A stretch of 64,000 nucleotides of DNA from Pyxicephalus adspersus (taxonomy: Eukaryota; Chordata; Amphibia; Anura; Pyxicephalidae). The position numbers and the translations under genes were made by a program. The notes beneath the pieces were generated by a model. It made no database searches and had not been told where the DNA came from. It saw nothing but the letters and a program-made list of their open reading frames with translations. Location of the stretch: contig NC_092861.1 of assembly GCF_032062135.1 (NCBI RefSeq), positions 118,794,074 through 118,858,073 on the forward strand, in the 5' to 3' direction. Numbering within the stretch: position 1 is the first letter of the stretch; each line of letters begins with the position of its first letter. This document shows, piece by piece, positions 10,536-25,700 of the stretch.

Positions 10536-13500
10536 TTAACTTACATTAAGTTTAACATTGATGTTCATTGCTGCCAACTCGGCTACAAAGTATCGGAATA
10601 CGTATGGCACAGACACAGTGTCAATTGTATCAGAACGACCACAGATCATACAGTAGTGCTCCCTGTTTCGCATGGTTGACCAGGATGGAGGAGGCTTCTC
10701 TAGGAAGGGGGACAGGATACTGCCACATTCTACACAGACATGGGCCTCAGATCTATCAGAGCAGTTAAAAAGTCTGTCATGAAGCAAGAAAGATGTGCCG
10801 TGGGCCAGCAAGGCATCACGTTCCATCTCTCCGAAACGTATGCCTCCCTGTACATTCCTGCCACCCACAGGCTGGTTGGTCAATCTGTCTCGAGCTCCTG
10901 TTGTCCTTACTTGAAACTTGTCAGAAACCATGTGACGCAGGCGCTGGTAGTAAACAACACCAATGAAAATGTCCGCATCTAGCTCTTTCCCACTAATGCC
11001 ACTGTATAATTTCTCTGTGCCATAGTAGTTATAGCCAGCTCCCTTCAACATCTCACCAAAATATTCTAGAGCTGAATTCTCTTCAGAGAATGTAAAAGGT
11101 GTAGCATCATGGCACAAACCATGCAAGGCTGCCGATTTACCAGCCATGCTCTCTATTAACATCCCAATGGTCATTCTTGATGGGAAACCGTGTGGGTTAA
11201 ACAGAATGTCAGGCACCATTCCACTTTCAGTAAATGGCATATCCTCCGATGGCCAGAGTCTACTGAGAATGCCTTTCTGGCCATGTCGGCTAGCAAATTT
11301 ATCTCCAATGGTTGGGTTACGGGGCACCCTCATGGTGATGCAAACGGTTTTAAACTTTCCAATGCCTAAGTCATTGCTGCAAACTTTGATGTTGTCCACA
11401 ATACAATCTTCTTTACTCCTGAAACAAGACAGAGACTATATTTAGAGCAGAAATCAAGATACAGAAACTAAAAGTCTAAACAATATGAACTTTAGATTAA
11501 AAATAAATAAACATGGAGCTTTTGGCAAGTAGCATTAACGTCTTACCCACCATGCCACTGCTGACAAAATACTAAACACCACACATTTAATAAATACAGA
11601 AATGTCTTTGGCAAATGTGCAACATTTTGCTTAAGCAAAGATTCTCACCCAAGGGCAGAACCATCCAAAGAAATGAAATAAAAAGCCAGGAAATGGATAG
11701 TTCGGACATTTATTTATGCATCTCTCCAATACCTGCATATTTTTACATATATTATTCCCTTTAAAAGACCCTGACAGCACAAAATTTCTGTTGATTTTGT
11801 AGGAAATTAATTTTAGCAGCATTTATTATCCCAACACAGAGCATTTAATTTAAATCATCATCGTGATGTTGTCAACCTTGTCCAGTAATATTTTTCTTAA
11901 CTACAAATCATCTTTCTTTGCTCTTGTACACATGGGAAAAGTGTTTTCCAGGCAAGGGAAAACTGGAAGGGCTGTTTTTTTTTAACACAAGCATAGTGCA
12001 CAGGTTACAAGTTAACTTTCAAATATCTGACTAGATCAACAGATTTTTTTTTGCAACTAATAAATATTTCAAGTCACTTTCAATTATACATTTAAGATGG
12101 GTCTCTTATTATGGTACATAAGTTCTGTGGGTTACCACAGGATCCACACTTCATCCTGCATTATATGAAGGGCATGTAAATTGCAGTCTGAAGTATGTGA
12201 TAACACTGTTATGCCCAGTAGTGAGTGGATAATGGCATATTCCGAGTTGGAAACAGCAGGTAAAAAAATTACAGGATAAACGAGAATTAGGTTCTTACTT
12301 GTAATATGTAACGGAGCTCTCGCCAGTACTTTGATTGACATAACTATAGAATGGGTCTCCGAATTTCAAAATAGTTCCCACTGGTGGCAAGCCATCCTCA
12401 TCCAGTCTTCCTACCACCCGTTCATCACCTGGTTTGATGCCAAACACAAATGCATTCTCTGCACTTTGTATTTTTTTTTTGGAAAGGTCAATAAATTCTG
12501 TTTTGTATACACTGCCATGGGCAAATCCTCTTTCCCAAGATGACTTATTGAGAATCTGAAAAACAAAGGACAGTACCTAGTTTTACATGCAGGCGGAGAT
12601 GTTGCTTATATTTAAAACTAAATCCTGAACCCTGGCCATACACATAGCAATTTGTAATAGATATATATACAAGCAATACCAAATAAATGAGAAATCATTA
12701 CTTAACCATTATACAATGGAACACACATTATTGTCTACAGTTTGTGATCAACTTCAAATATTGATAAAAAACTAATACATTATTAATGTAAACAATCTCT
12801 GAAAAGCAGACAATTAATGGATCTAAATTGCATTCAGTTCTTTTAACACAAGCAAATGTTCTGATCACTCTGCAGTGACTGACAGACCTCTGTCTGTATA
12901 AGGCTTTGGCTTTTATAAGCAATTATTACAATTAAATCTTGTTAAAAATTTATTTTGCACCCCTTAATCTCCAGTAGTTTGAGAAATTTAACACAGGTCA
13001 ACTAAAACGTTAAAAAAAGCTTCAGCAGGTTTTGGCATCATTTCAAATTTTGGTAGCAACTTGTAAAAAAGTGACAATGAGCACTACCTTAAGATCTATG
13101 TTATAAATAATAGGTTGGAAACATATATGAATAATACATGTGCACGCATCTTGTTGATGGACAAAATTGTGTAAATGTAACATACCATAGCATCTTCCAT
13201 ATCATATCCTGTGTATGAAATAACGGCTACAATAGCATTGGTGCCAATAGGATAGTCATCCATCTCAAAGTGATCATACATGGAAGGACGCACCAGTGGG
13301 CTCTGTGGGGTTTGGAGGCGATAGAGTTTATTGTCAGAGCGATCCTGGTAAGTCATGAGTGGAAACCCCATAGTCTGTTTACCTGGAAGAAGAAATATCA
13401 TGATTCTTGGCTACACTTCTGTTCAGGGTACAATTCTAAAAATGTATTACGCATGCCATGGTCCTTGTAAAGGATTCGGCCTGAAAACATCAGCATCTAT

Positions 13501-16500
13501 GCGTTAATGCCATTCTGTATGAATGATATGAAAACTGTGGTCTGGATCTGGACAACTGTAACGGCAGCAAGCAGTGCCGCATTACAGTTTGTGGTATATT
13601 AGTCATTCCAATATTTGCTTTCTTGTGGCTGAACTGTTTAAAAAGTAAAGTAAATAACTAAGGGAAATGTTGCATGAACAAATAAGGAGATCAATCGTAT
13701 ATGTGTTAGGAACAAAATGTTTAAATGTTCATTAAAATGTCACCATCTTACAATTCTAGACTTTGCTATGGTAGCATTAAGAACATTAAAGCATTTGTGT
13801 CCGTTTTTAACAAAAAGAATGTGCCTTTTAATATCTAGAATTTTTCTTAGTTTTGGATACAACTAGAATCTACTATAACCTTGGTTGAGTTTTTCAGTGT
13901 CCCTACTAGGTGTCTTAATTAATTTCACCATAACAGAAAGTGATGGTAAACCTAATAGTTTGGAATTCATACTCCAACCAAAACAATAGGGAATGGTATC
14001 TCTTCTAATGGTGACAGCCTGAGAAGAGTTCTGCTCACATTTTTGAAGTTCACTCTAACTCGATTGTATCAGTAAGATAGAAAATTAAAGAAGCTCTCCT
14101 CATTATGACAAGAGAAACACTGACAAGAATTGTAACCTTTCCATAATCTATGAAAAACAAAAAATAGCTTTACATGCACTTTGTATAAAGTCACTCTTCC
14201 TATTGTTTAATACACCACATTTATATTGAATTAGAGGTGCACAACACAAATAAAAGAACACACAGATAGTGAAGACTTACTCATCTGGCACTGGTACATG
14301 TTCCTAGGACTCTGGTTGTGGTCAGAGAAGGGAATGAAGTTAGCTACCACACTCATCAGACTGTGTGGAAAGAGCTCCTGGTGAGTGGTGACCCCAGGGA
14401 CAATTTCATTTTCATAAATGGATATGTTCAGGAAAACCTGAAAAGAAATATCCCCCACATCAACAAAATTAGATAAATTATAATAACAATGTCAATATTA
14501 ATAACAGCAGTTTAAAACTAAACACTTCTTGTCACAGAAAGACAGTCAAGTCAATGCATTCCTACATAATATAACATAAGGAGTTACAGGGGAAGACCGA
14601 TACTAATGTACTTTTCAAAAATTGTAAATAAGAATGCTACGCAAGGCCATTTTAGAGCCTTCTATCACTTTGGTATTCTGGATATCTGCCATGCCTGGAA
14701 CAATGAAAAGACTAGAACAGATGACCTAATTTACCTGTTCTAATGTTCCTATAAGCTCTTCTTTCCCAACAGCCAGATTCCGAACAGGACGAACCATTCT
14801 ACAAGGAGTGGTAAAAATAAAAAGTCCAGGATAAAGGCTGGCCTTCCCAGTCATTGGAATCAGCACTATTTCTGTCCAGGGTGGAATCTTCTTTTCTTGT
14901 GTTACCTATTTGAGAACAAAAATTAACAAAAGATGTGATCGAGAGCATCATCTTTTCTTACTAGGGAAAATAGTGACTTCATAATATTGAAAATGGGAAA
15001 TTGTAATAACAGATATACAAAAACTGTTTTTCCTTTAAGTTATCAACTCTTCATAACTTTCTACACATTCTGCCATTTCTAACCTCTTGTGATAATATGA
15101 GCTGCCTAGCTTCAATTTACTCAATTTATTACTTGACTAGTAATGACAAGCATACCACAAAGGAGTATAGTATGAAAGTCAAAATTATCATATCAGTAGA
15201 AAATCAGGATACAAACATTTTCAGTAGGACAGATTAGCAGTGATTGACCACCATAATCCACATAGGTATTCTTTAAAGGTAACGTAAAGAAAATTAAGTT
15301 TAGGACTATAATGCATGGAGAGACTACCAAAGTCAGCTAAAAACTTCTGCGATTGAAGGCCCAGGAAATGAAGGTGACAGCATAAGCAAAAGTAACAACA
15401 TGGTGTCATTTTCTAATTTAAGTGTAACAGAAGAGGTCAGCATGCAGGCTCTAGGAACAAAGAATCATATTTTACACAGGCATACAAAGCCATGCTAGTT
15501 GTGTTTCTGATAAATGTAAAACTACAATGAAACAATTTTATATGCCAACCTTGCCTTGTTACCTGAGCTTATGTGTTGCTTCACATGACCAGTAATGTCT
15601 GGTCATATGCTAGCACCGTCTATGTTTGTGAAGTCCATTTGGTGCCTCAGTAAACAGCTGCATACCCCTAATGCACCTTTATGTCAAAAAAATTACTAAC
15701 GTAGTAAACAATGCAGTATTTTAAAACACAAACAATAAAATGAATATAATACTTAAAGCAGCAGCAAACTCATTGGTGGGTGGTGAGCGAGTCTAGCATC
15801 TGTCATCGCTGCATCCTAAAGAGCCACCAGCTTCATGTCGGACTTCTGTGAAGACAGAGATCCTGTTCATTCATTGGATGATGGAACCCCTGTGCATGCA
15901 CAGAAGTCACATTATCCCCTGCGGGTGGCTGTGTGCAGTGACGCTACCAGGAGTCAGGGAGTTTGTTTACTAGACTAATACTACCGCCTTCAGTTTAGCT
16001 CTACTTTAAAACACACAATTCTGATTTAGCGGTTTAAAAACCAGGCAGACTTTACTAGTCACAAGAAAAAAAGTACAATACAGTTACAAAAAATACCTTG
16101 AAGTTTCTTAAAGCACTGACAACATTTGGAGCCAAGTCTTTGTCTATCCAGCCCACCATGGCACCGTCTAGCACAACAGGGTAGCAATCTGCTAAGGAAT
16201 TTCCTGTAATTCCATCAACTGGAGTGACACCTGAGGAAGAAGGGTTAGGATATCAGGTGCCTTTACATAAAAAATTTGTTTGACAGTCAAACATGAAAAA
16301 AATTAAAAACAAAAAATAAAAATTCACTCACCTAATGTGCAAAGCAAAACCTGCACGTGAGAATTGAAGGTTGTATGTGTGATAATTTCACATGTCACAG
16401 TCATGTGATTCATTAGACCACAGGGCTCGCCATCAGGTGTGTGTACTGGACATAGAAAGCCCCAAGACTCTGGAAGGAGACGACGGACAGTCGTGGTTCT

Positions 16501-16656
16501 CATTTTGGCAAAAGCAGCACCTCTGTGCACACAGCGGAAGTGCGAGAGATAACGGACGAAGTTCAACTTGTCGGCAACTACCACCAAACCAGTACTCTGA
16601 AGCATGCCAAGACCTTAGGAAAGGAAAAAAAAATGAACATGTAGGAAGATAACCAA

Positions 16657-16720
<64 letters not shown>

Positions 16721-19700
16721 CTCACATGACAAAGTAGAGGACACCATAGCCATAAAAGACCTAACCAGGTTGATCAGGGGAAGATCAGAGAACTTTAGGA
16801 TAACATGGTACCTTCTTTATGCCTGCTCAGTACACAACAACCACAGATGAAGACCTCCCATAAGTTAAGAAGAAAGTAAATACCCCTCTTTTTCCATGAA
16901 CCCAGCAGGGCAACTTTTAGCCAGTTTAGCCTTACCACTTTTAGTGCGGAGATTTCCAGTAGCCAGCATGTATTCGCAGATCTGTGTGAGATCACTTGTA
17001 CCACTAAATATTTTCATGAGTGTCTCTGTGTTTAAAGTTGGACTGGAGTTCTGTACTTTCCTCTCCAAGGTAATTTTAACATTAACAAGCCAACCTTCCA
17101 TCTTTTCCTAGAAATAAACATTACATTACATTCAAACACAATTAAAACTATTACACTGGTTTTAGGTTAAAGCTCAAATAAAATTTCATTTTAAATCAGC
17201 TAAATAAATTAGCTGTGATTAAGCAGGGGATTAAGAAATAGGCTCAAACACTGCAGCACAGGGGTCTTAGGTTCAAATCTCAACCAGGACACTATCTGCA
17301 CATAGTTTTTTTCATGTTTAAATGGCTTTTCCTCAGGCCACCCAGTTACTCCCAAAAACATGCAGTTAATGCAATTGGCTCCCCCAGAAGTAATCCATGG
17401 CATGTGTGAAAAAATAAGAAAACAGCAAAAGTTAGGATACTGAATAATTAAAGTCTAAAACAAAATAAAATAATAAACTATATAAAAAAAATAAGGTAAT
17501 GTTTACACAAGATTATGCCTGGTCTGACTATACACCAAACCTTTGTAAATATTGGCACGAAAGGTAAAGAGTAATAGATGTTACTTTTTTACAATCTTTT
17601 GTGCATAAGGTAATGTTAACACTTTACTAACAAACCTTTAAAAACATGAGAATCAGTTGCCCGGGGGTCAGGACCTCTTGGGTCATTAGGTTGTCAGGAT
17701 TTTCCTCCATACACTTTTCCTTGGCAAAAGTGAAAAGCTTTCGTGTCATAAAGCAAAGAAAGTAGAATTTCTCCACGTTAGACTTAAGGTGTATTAAAAT
17801 ACACTGTCTGAAAAAAAAAAAAAAATAGATAACATTTAGCACCGGGTAAACTGAAAATACAAACTGCAGTTCCTTTTATTTACCTTTGGACTATACCAGG
17901 AAAGCCCAGTCATATGTATATTTTAATAATGAATGCCAGTACATTTACTTTTCCATGTATATTAGAGAAACATTTTGACCCCCTAAACTCATCTGTTGTA
18001 ATTGTTTTTCTGTAAAAAAAAAAAAAAGAAAGTACAAGGTTAAGTACTTTGCATTTAATAATATGGGGCCTTAAAAATGGTGCTTTGAAGTGTCACTTCA
18101 GTGCTGGTCACACAGCTAAAATTCTAAAGCTATGGTAACTTTCCCCAAAAGGGGAATTGGCTAAATTTGAACTTTATTCTCTTCATTTGACACTTTTCAC
18201 TATACACTTTCTGTATTTTTTGTTAAAAAAAAAGCAGCAGAAGGGAAAACCCAAAGCAGGTTTTTGTCTTTGACATGATTGAAATGTAGTTACTCTACAA
18301 CTTTTTAAGCTCATCTGCAGACGGAATGTAAAGTATTAGCAATCATGTAGTTAGTTTGATTTTGCAGCCTTGAGTTAAACTGTCAGCAGTGCCATGCAAG
18401 CACAGTTCATAGCTCTATGTAAGCAGAGCTAAACTCTTACTCCCCTCACCCCAACTTCTACTAGGTTTGGGGGTTTTCAGCCATTTTTATTGGCTGTGCC
18501 ACAATTACACAATTCTCATGCATGTGTGTGTAAGTTCCAAAGACGATACACAGATAGACAGACTTTATTGCGGAAGAGACATAGCATGTCTATAATACAA
18601 AAAAAGAGCTTCCCATTTGCTGTTTTTAGTTTACATATGACAAATTCTCCTACCTTCAGCAGCTGGAAACAGCAACAGGGGAGCAAAAAATAAGTGTTTT
18701 GGGAAGGGTGGCAGGGATTTAGGAGAACGGCATACTTTGTTCTTCCTGGGCAAGTTCTTTTGAATGCAATCTCTGGAAACATATCTCAAATGATGTGCTC
18801 ACTATAAATATGTTTTTTCAATAACCTAAACCCAGGCTGAGTACACTAGTTTATTAACTACATTCATAATGCTGGGATTATTTCCCATAAATTGGTGATC
18901 AGTGATCTCTCCCATTAGTCACACATCTCTTACTCTAGAAGGAACTCTGCTGCTTGCTCATCAGTATACCAGTCCGGGAGGTAGAACTTGACACGGAATC
19001 GCTCGCCAAGAAACTTGAGAACATTCCGCTGACTGTAACACTTTTCCTCCATCACGGCTCTGAGCATCTGGGTGACACAGTCTTTGTAGGAGGAGTCGTC
19101 CTCCTTGCCTTTAATCAATTCTGAGAATATCTGATAATCTGTGAAGTTTACTAGTGCCTAAAAACAGATAGTAAAAGAATTCAGTGTTACTTCTGTGGTA
19201 TCCTCCTTCTTGTTAATTAAATAAAACAAAATTACACTGAAACATAATGCTATATGTAAATGGTCAGTGTTACATGGTACAGTAGCATGAACTGTCAAAG
19301 AATCTAATGATAATGCTGCAGTCTTTGAACAATATGACTTACAAAAGTAAAAAAAAAATACAATAGTAAAAATACAGATGTCAGATGGGCAGGTTGTAAA
19401 AAAAAAAAAAAAAAATAGGTAAGCTACCCCCATTGTTTTGCTTAAAAGGTGCAAAGTTGTTCATGATGAGTTCATCAAGCATCTCCAAACTCATCAAGAT
19501 GAGAAAAAATCATTTAAGGCAGTGATCCCCAACCTTTTAAGGCTCTCTGACCATAAATGCATGGACTCTGCAGTGCACATGCGCGGGGAGCTGTCCGTCA
19601 CTCAAAGGGGAAGAAACTTCGCCCCAGAGTGACGTCATGATACCAGAAACCGCCAACTCTCCCAACGCAGGTCTGACCTGCCCACCGCCCTAAGCCTGTG

Positions 19701-22700
19701 ATGTCTCCGGAAGACATGGCCTGCGACCAGAGCCCAGGCCCACCTGTCTCAGACGGCCATGCAACGGGGGTTGGTGACCCCCAAATTAAGGAACCAGAAG
19801 TCTGGATCTTCGAACATATTAACCCTGAGAATCAGCCAAATGAATGCACTGAGCACCATCTAGTGGTTAAAATGTGATGGAGGAAATGTATAAACTACAG
19901 TTGACAATCAAAAATCTGGCAACCTCCGGACCTGAGGTACACCAGATTTTCGAAAATTCAGCATTTTTCTTTTTTTAATACTTACCTCCACACACAGGCT
20001 AGCCTTTCTCTCGCAGCACCCACAGACATCTGGCACAGTTCCAGGGAGCAGGCAGCAGGGACATCTGGAACCTGTATTTAGTTTAGCAAGCAGGACCTAA
20101 CAGCTGTTTCTGCAGAACAGCGCCCTGAACACATCAGTGGCCAAACAGTGTACTGCAGTCCCTGTATTGAAAATGTAATCTGAAATTCATGTTGGGAAAC
20201 TAAAGGATCCGGATTGTCTACTGTACCTTATTTTAACGTGTACATAGTGGCAAACTGATCTGTGTTGGTATTAACAAACATTCATAACAGCAATCATTGC
20301 ATTATAAACCCGCTAAAAAAGCAGTCATGCTTTACAGGGAGTGGTATTAACTTTTTTTGTTGCATTACATAGGTTATAGAAATGTTTTATTCACATCGTA
20401 CTTTACCTTTCCCACTATAAATAGGCAGAAGCATTTCTCTTTTAAAGTAAATGATTTATTGTCAAGAAAACTAACCTTCAGTGCAAAGCCAAGAGGAATA
20501 AAGAAGAGTTCTTTCTGATAGATAAAGTTCACCATTACAGAGCCATTCTCTAAATAATGAAGGTTCATATTGACAGCTGTGTGTTCATCTCTAACACAAC
20601 GCATTGATATACCTAGAAAAAAAAAAAGTTCTTCATATCATTTTTTCCCCCATTAGGTCAATTTTTAATTGAAAAAAAAAAATAAAGAAACAAGAAGAAA
20701 AAGCATTGCACCAGTTAAATATCAAGTTTCATACCCAAGTATTAGTTTTCCCCTAAATGCTTTGTTAGAATGAACACTTTGTTTACTCTATGTCTGTAAT
20801 GCCTAGTCAAAGTACACCTTATGGATGGCCTCTACTTTCTTTTTCTTTTGGAAACTAATCGTCAATTTCTCTTTTTCCTGTACAGTGATAGCTATCCACT
20901 TTAAGACACTATCCACTATTTTTATATTACTTAAGAGAGGTTACTTCCAGGATAAAGGAGAATTGTAAAAGAATATAAGAAGGTATATTGAATCATTCAA
21001 GAAACTCCCTTTCATGTGCCACTAATGGTCATTTAAGATACACAATGAGGGCTATTCCTATGGAACAGCCCCTTAGCTTTGGAAGAGCTTTTTATTTTTT
21101 AGGAACAAACAAAGAAAATATCTACATTGCAGTGTAACAAACAGACAAAGAAGCAATCAGCCCAGGAACATCAGCAAGGGGCTAGGAATGTAAAACAAAT
21201 AAAATAAAAGAGTATCGCAGTGACAAAAGGATGAATATAAACTATTTACCATATTGGGTATAACCAGGACCTCTACTTTTCCACTTGGGGCGAATCATTG
21301 CTATAGGAAAATTCCTTCTTGGCATAATAAGCATCCGAATCACCTTTTCTATCCCATTGATTATAAAATAGCCACCCATTTCCTATAAAAGAAAATGATT
21401 AAAATTGAAGAATTATATTTTGATGCATGAAATACACCAGTGCAAGAAGAAAAAAAAAGTGTTTAATCTTATATTAGTTCTAGCTTTCTTACAATGGATG
21501 TTTTAAATTACCAACAAATGCTGTCTGGCTTGGCTGCTTGTTTGCATTCACCAAATTGCTTTAAAGAAGTTATCTAAGACAATAACACCCTTACCTGTTC
21601 CTCCTCATGATGCTCAACAAGTTGCTTTGGTGAAAGGCCATATAAATTACAAAGCTTGGATTTGACCATAATAGGAACATATCCAAGGGACTGCTTGATA
21701 ACACCACCGGGAACTCCATTTACAGACCAGCTAATATCCGCCTTTAACAAAGAATAGAATAACAATATTTTACACCACTTTCCCATAAAAAAAAACAGAG
21801 GATTTACTCATAATTTACACTTTCTGAAACATTTCACATGAAGATAAAAAAGATTTTGTACAAAGAGACAGTTACAACTTCTTTTATGGTCTGTGTGCCA
21901 GCACAGACATGATTCCACAACTTTTATGTGTTTTTATTAAGGTACCTCAGAAAATTTAGGACCATGTACAGGGACCAGATGAGCCTTTTAGCAGGTACTA
22001 ACTTCACAAGGCTTGCAACATCCAATTATCACATATGCTATTATATATACAGATTTACCATCCACATTGCTACAATTCTGCTGCATATGTTCTGGGTCCC
22101 CATACGCTGGGCCTGATTTACTAAAGCTGGAGAGGATTCACTTTCATAGGTGAAGCTGGGTGATCCAGCAAACCTGCAATGGATTTCTTAAAATTAATTT
22201 GCTATTTGCTAGCAAAAATTTTGAATTCTAGATGAGATCCATTCCAGTTTTGCTGGATCAGCTTCACTGATGAAAGTGTATCTTCTCCAGCCTTGGAGAA
22301 CTTTGATAAATCAGGCCCAATGTATGCAAGGAGTAGAAAATAAAGGAAAAAATGCTCATGGGTGATAGTGGACACAGAACATACCCATGCCCCCATTATT
22401 AAATATAGAGTTTAAACTTTAAATCCCTACAAAAAGTACAACCTATCAACCAGGTAAATATTTTAATTTATACAGCTAAAACATAGTATGTTTCATTTGT
22501 ATTTCCCCCCAACAACTTTCACCCAGGATTAACACTTTTTATTGAATCTGATTAGAAAAAGTATGAACCTTGGCTGAATACCATTTAAATCTTGTGAGCA
22601 AACAATAAAAATTGACCTGTAAAACTCCCACATGAAAAATGTTTTATTACCTTGCCAACTCTCTGACTTACTGAGCAGAAATTCCTTAAATATGCAGACT

Positions 22701-25700
22701 GACCTGGAATAATCCTATTCATTTACACCATGCTTACTATCACTGCTGCCCTTTACCTACATCCTTATGGCAACACAAATGGGAGGAAGACCATGAAAAT
22801 GCACAAATAGAGGAAGACTGGTTACAAATATTGGAAACTACAATATCAAGCACTTATGCCATACTAGCTATTCAGACCAATTACAAAGAGATCTTTGGAT
22901 GATATTTGGTCCTGACCAAAACTGCCAAATGAAGTTCCTAGTTATTTTTTTACCCCCAAATGTGGTAACCCAAGAACCTATATTATATTTTAGTTGGCTT
23001 TCCCGCAAATAAAATAGATTTTTACACTGTGATACTATATATGGATAATTACAACATTTCACTAAAGGATTTTGTTAGGATTACCATCTTTAGCTCAAGT
23101 TGCCGGTGTAAAAACTCTGCTTACATGTTTCTTGGTTCTGCTTTTTACAGTCTTTATTTTTACCCATTATCATACTAAATAAATGTTACAGTCCACTGAA
23201 GAACCTTGTTTATGTATACTCACAGTCAGCCTTCCATGGTAGGTACACCTTCTTCCTCTGCACTCAGCTGGGTAAATCTTTGGATCCTTACAGAGACTTC
23301 CCTTTGGTACTGAGGGTTGACTGATAACTGCGTCCACAATTGAAAGTGATACACGAGAGTTTTTGAAACTAAATTCAAATGGTTTTATGGCCTACGGGAC
23401 AGAGAACAGGAACAAAAATGCATTTATTGGGCATATAAAAAAAAATACAAGGCAACCCCTTCTATTGCTTTACTCTCACATATGCACTCTACCCCCATTA
23501 AAACCCTGAGAAAGCAGATAGAACAGAAGAAGGCCAGTTAAAGCATACCTAAACGAATTTCCCTATACATAAAAGGGTAGACAACATTTTTATGTAAGGT
23601 AAAAATTCTGTTTTGTGTTTTTTTTTAATGCAACACCCTTTTTTAAAAAAAAAACAAACGGTGCAGCACTGCCCCCTAATTCTCGATTGCCTAGACGATC
23701 AAGAATTAATGGAAGAGCAATGCATCCCGGGAGGCTCTTGGGTGCACCTACGTCACCCAATCTCACACCTGGGTCGGGTGGCATAGCATGAAGAACCAGG
23801 AAGAAGAGAAGAAAATTGCATCGCCCGGAGCGCATGGATGGATCGGACTGCCCTGCGGGATTGAAGGCGAGTGTATTTTTTTTTAATGCACTTTTCAGTT
23901 TAGTGCCTCATTAAGTCTTTTCCAATGTTGTTGCTTGTCTGCAAGTGTGTCATGAAAATAAAACATATGCAGTAAATGCACAGTTCCTTTTTTTTTTTTA
24001 TCCATTTTTCATACAAACAATAATGCACATTTTTTGTTACTCCTGACCCAGATTGTGCTTCATCTGCTGCTTCCCCCCTGCCAGAGTCAATGGGGTTTGA
24101 CAGCTCTGAATGCAGAAGCGCTCAGAGCTAAATGCTTCCAAATTCATACAATACTGAGCAGATTAGTTCTTCTGCTGGTCTTGGACATCCAGAGCACCCA
24201 AGAAAGACATGGGCTCCTTGGAAACACGGTGACAAGGTATAGTATGTGGGATTGCATCTTAGGCTATAAACACGTTGAAAGGATCTTTCATGATGCTTTC
24301 CAACTACAAAAAAAATTAAAGATGCATTAACAAGGGCTGTGCATACAGCGACATTCTGCTTTAATGAAAGTGGAGGGGGGAGAACGACGGAACGGTTCCC
24401 CCGCTGTGCTCCCCCCAAGTCACGTTCATTACGATCATCTGTGGATCAATGAATGACATCAGAGAGCCGCTGTACACACGTCAGATTGTCGTCCGATATC
24501 AGCTCTGAGGCGAATATTGGATGAGAATCATGTGACGTGTGAACATAGCCTTAGTCCGCAGTGTTTGTAAACAAACTCTCAGCTGCAATAGAATTGCAAG
24601 TTTTTCCTTACATCTATTGATTTGCCAGAAAAGCCCCAATCGTTTGGTTGGCTGACAAAATATCACCTTTATGTGGACTGAGAGGTGTCAGCCAAAGGTC
24701 TGTTGCCAAATTACTCAAAACCTCTGACTCTCCTACCTTTACAACATGGACACTAAGATATGAACTAGGACTGCTAATTAGGGCGTACCTAAAAGCAGAA
24801 TTTTTACTTTACATAAAAGGGTAGGCAACCCTTTTATGTAAAGTAATTTTTTTTTAGGGTGTAGCAGAATCCCTTTATTCTTGATTGCCAAGGTAATCAA
24901 GAATTAATGGTAAAGCAGAGACTACCAAGATCCCTACATCACAGGAAACTCTTGGCTGCTTTTCACGTGCAGAAGGAGCCCTTTCATCAAGAGAAAAAAA
25001 AATGCTGATTTCACACTTGTGCAGTGAAATCGGCAATTTTTTCCCCCAACCCAAGTAGCCCGATCTCGCGGCTGCACAGTGCGAGATTTAGTGATGTAGG
25101 AAGAAGAACGGGGAAGAAGAGAGATGTCAGCGCCCGATAGAAGAAACTTCCTGACAGACAGAATGATCAGCGGGATTGAAGGTAAATATGATATTTTTGT
25201 TTTGGGTTTACTTCCGCTTACAGTATATTACAGACATCAATTGATAGTCTTCGTGAACAGTTTTTCATGATCGTTTCCAATGACAGATGAACAAATAAGC
25301 ACAGTTCTGTTCCACTGAGAGGGAAGGAATACGTGGCACACGGTTATTTCTGAACAGTTGTTTATCAATCTACTGTGGCAGATTGCTGAACAACATTTGG
25401 GGACAGCTGTACATGTCAGATTTTCACCACAGATCTGAGCTCGTGGTCACCTTAGATGAAAATGTACATAGGTCCCCTGAAGTTGTTTAAATATTTGACG
25501 TGTATTTGCATCAGGACAGCACATGAAGCATACAAAGACAGCAAGCACACAATGCAATGCTTTTCCCTGTCCCCTCACCTGCACTGCCAGGAAGAGCCCC
25601 TCCGTCATGGCCTGGTTGAAGGACTCGACGTGAGCTCTTGGAATGTCCTGCAGAGAAGGGTGCTGCTTCTCCCCAGGCTTCCCATATTCCGGATGTGTCA

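Noticed and set aside
10568..11445. Plus-strand open frames opposite the last POLR1B exon
   Set aside because: They are shadows of the highly conserved minus-strand coding exon.
17265..17290. Possible tRNA gene (B-box-like GGTTCAAATC)
   Set aside because: No cloverleaf or acceptor stem can be drawn, and the following sequence matches a SINE body.
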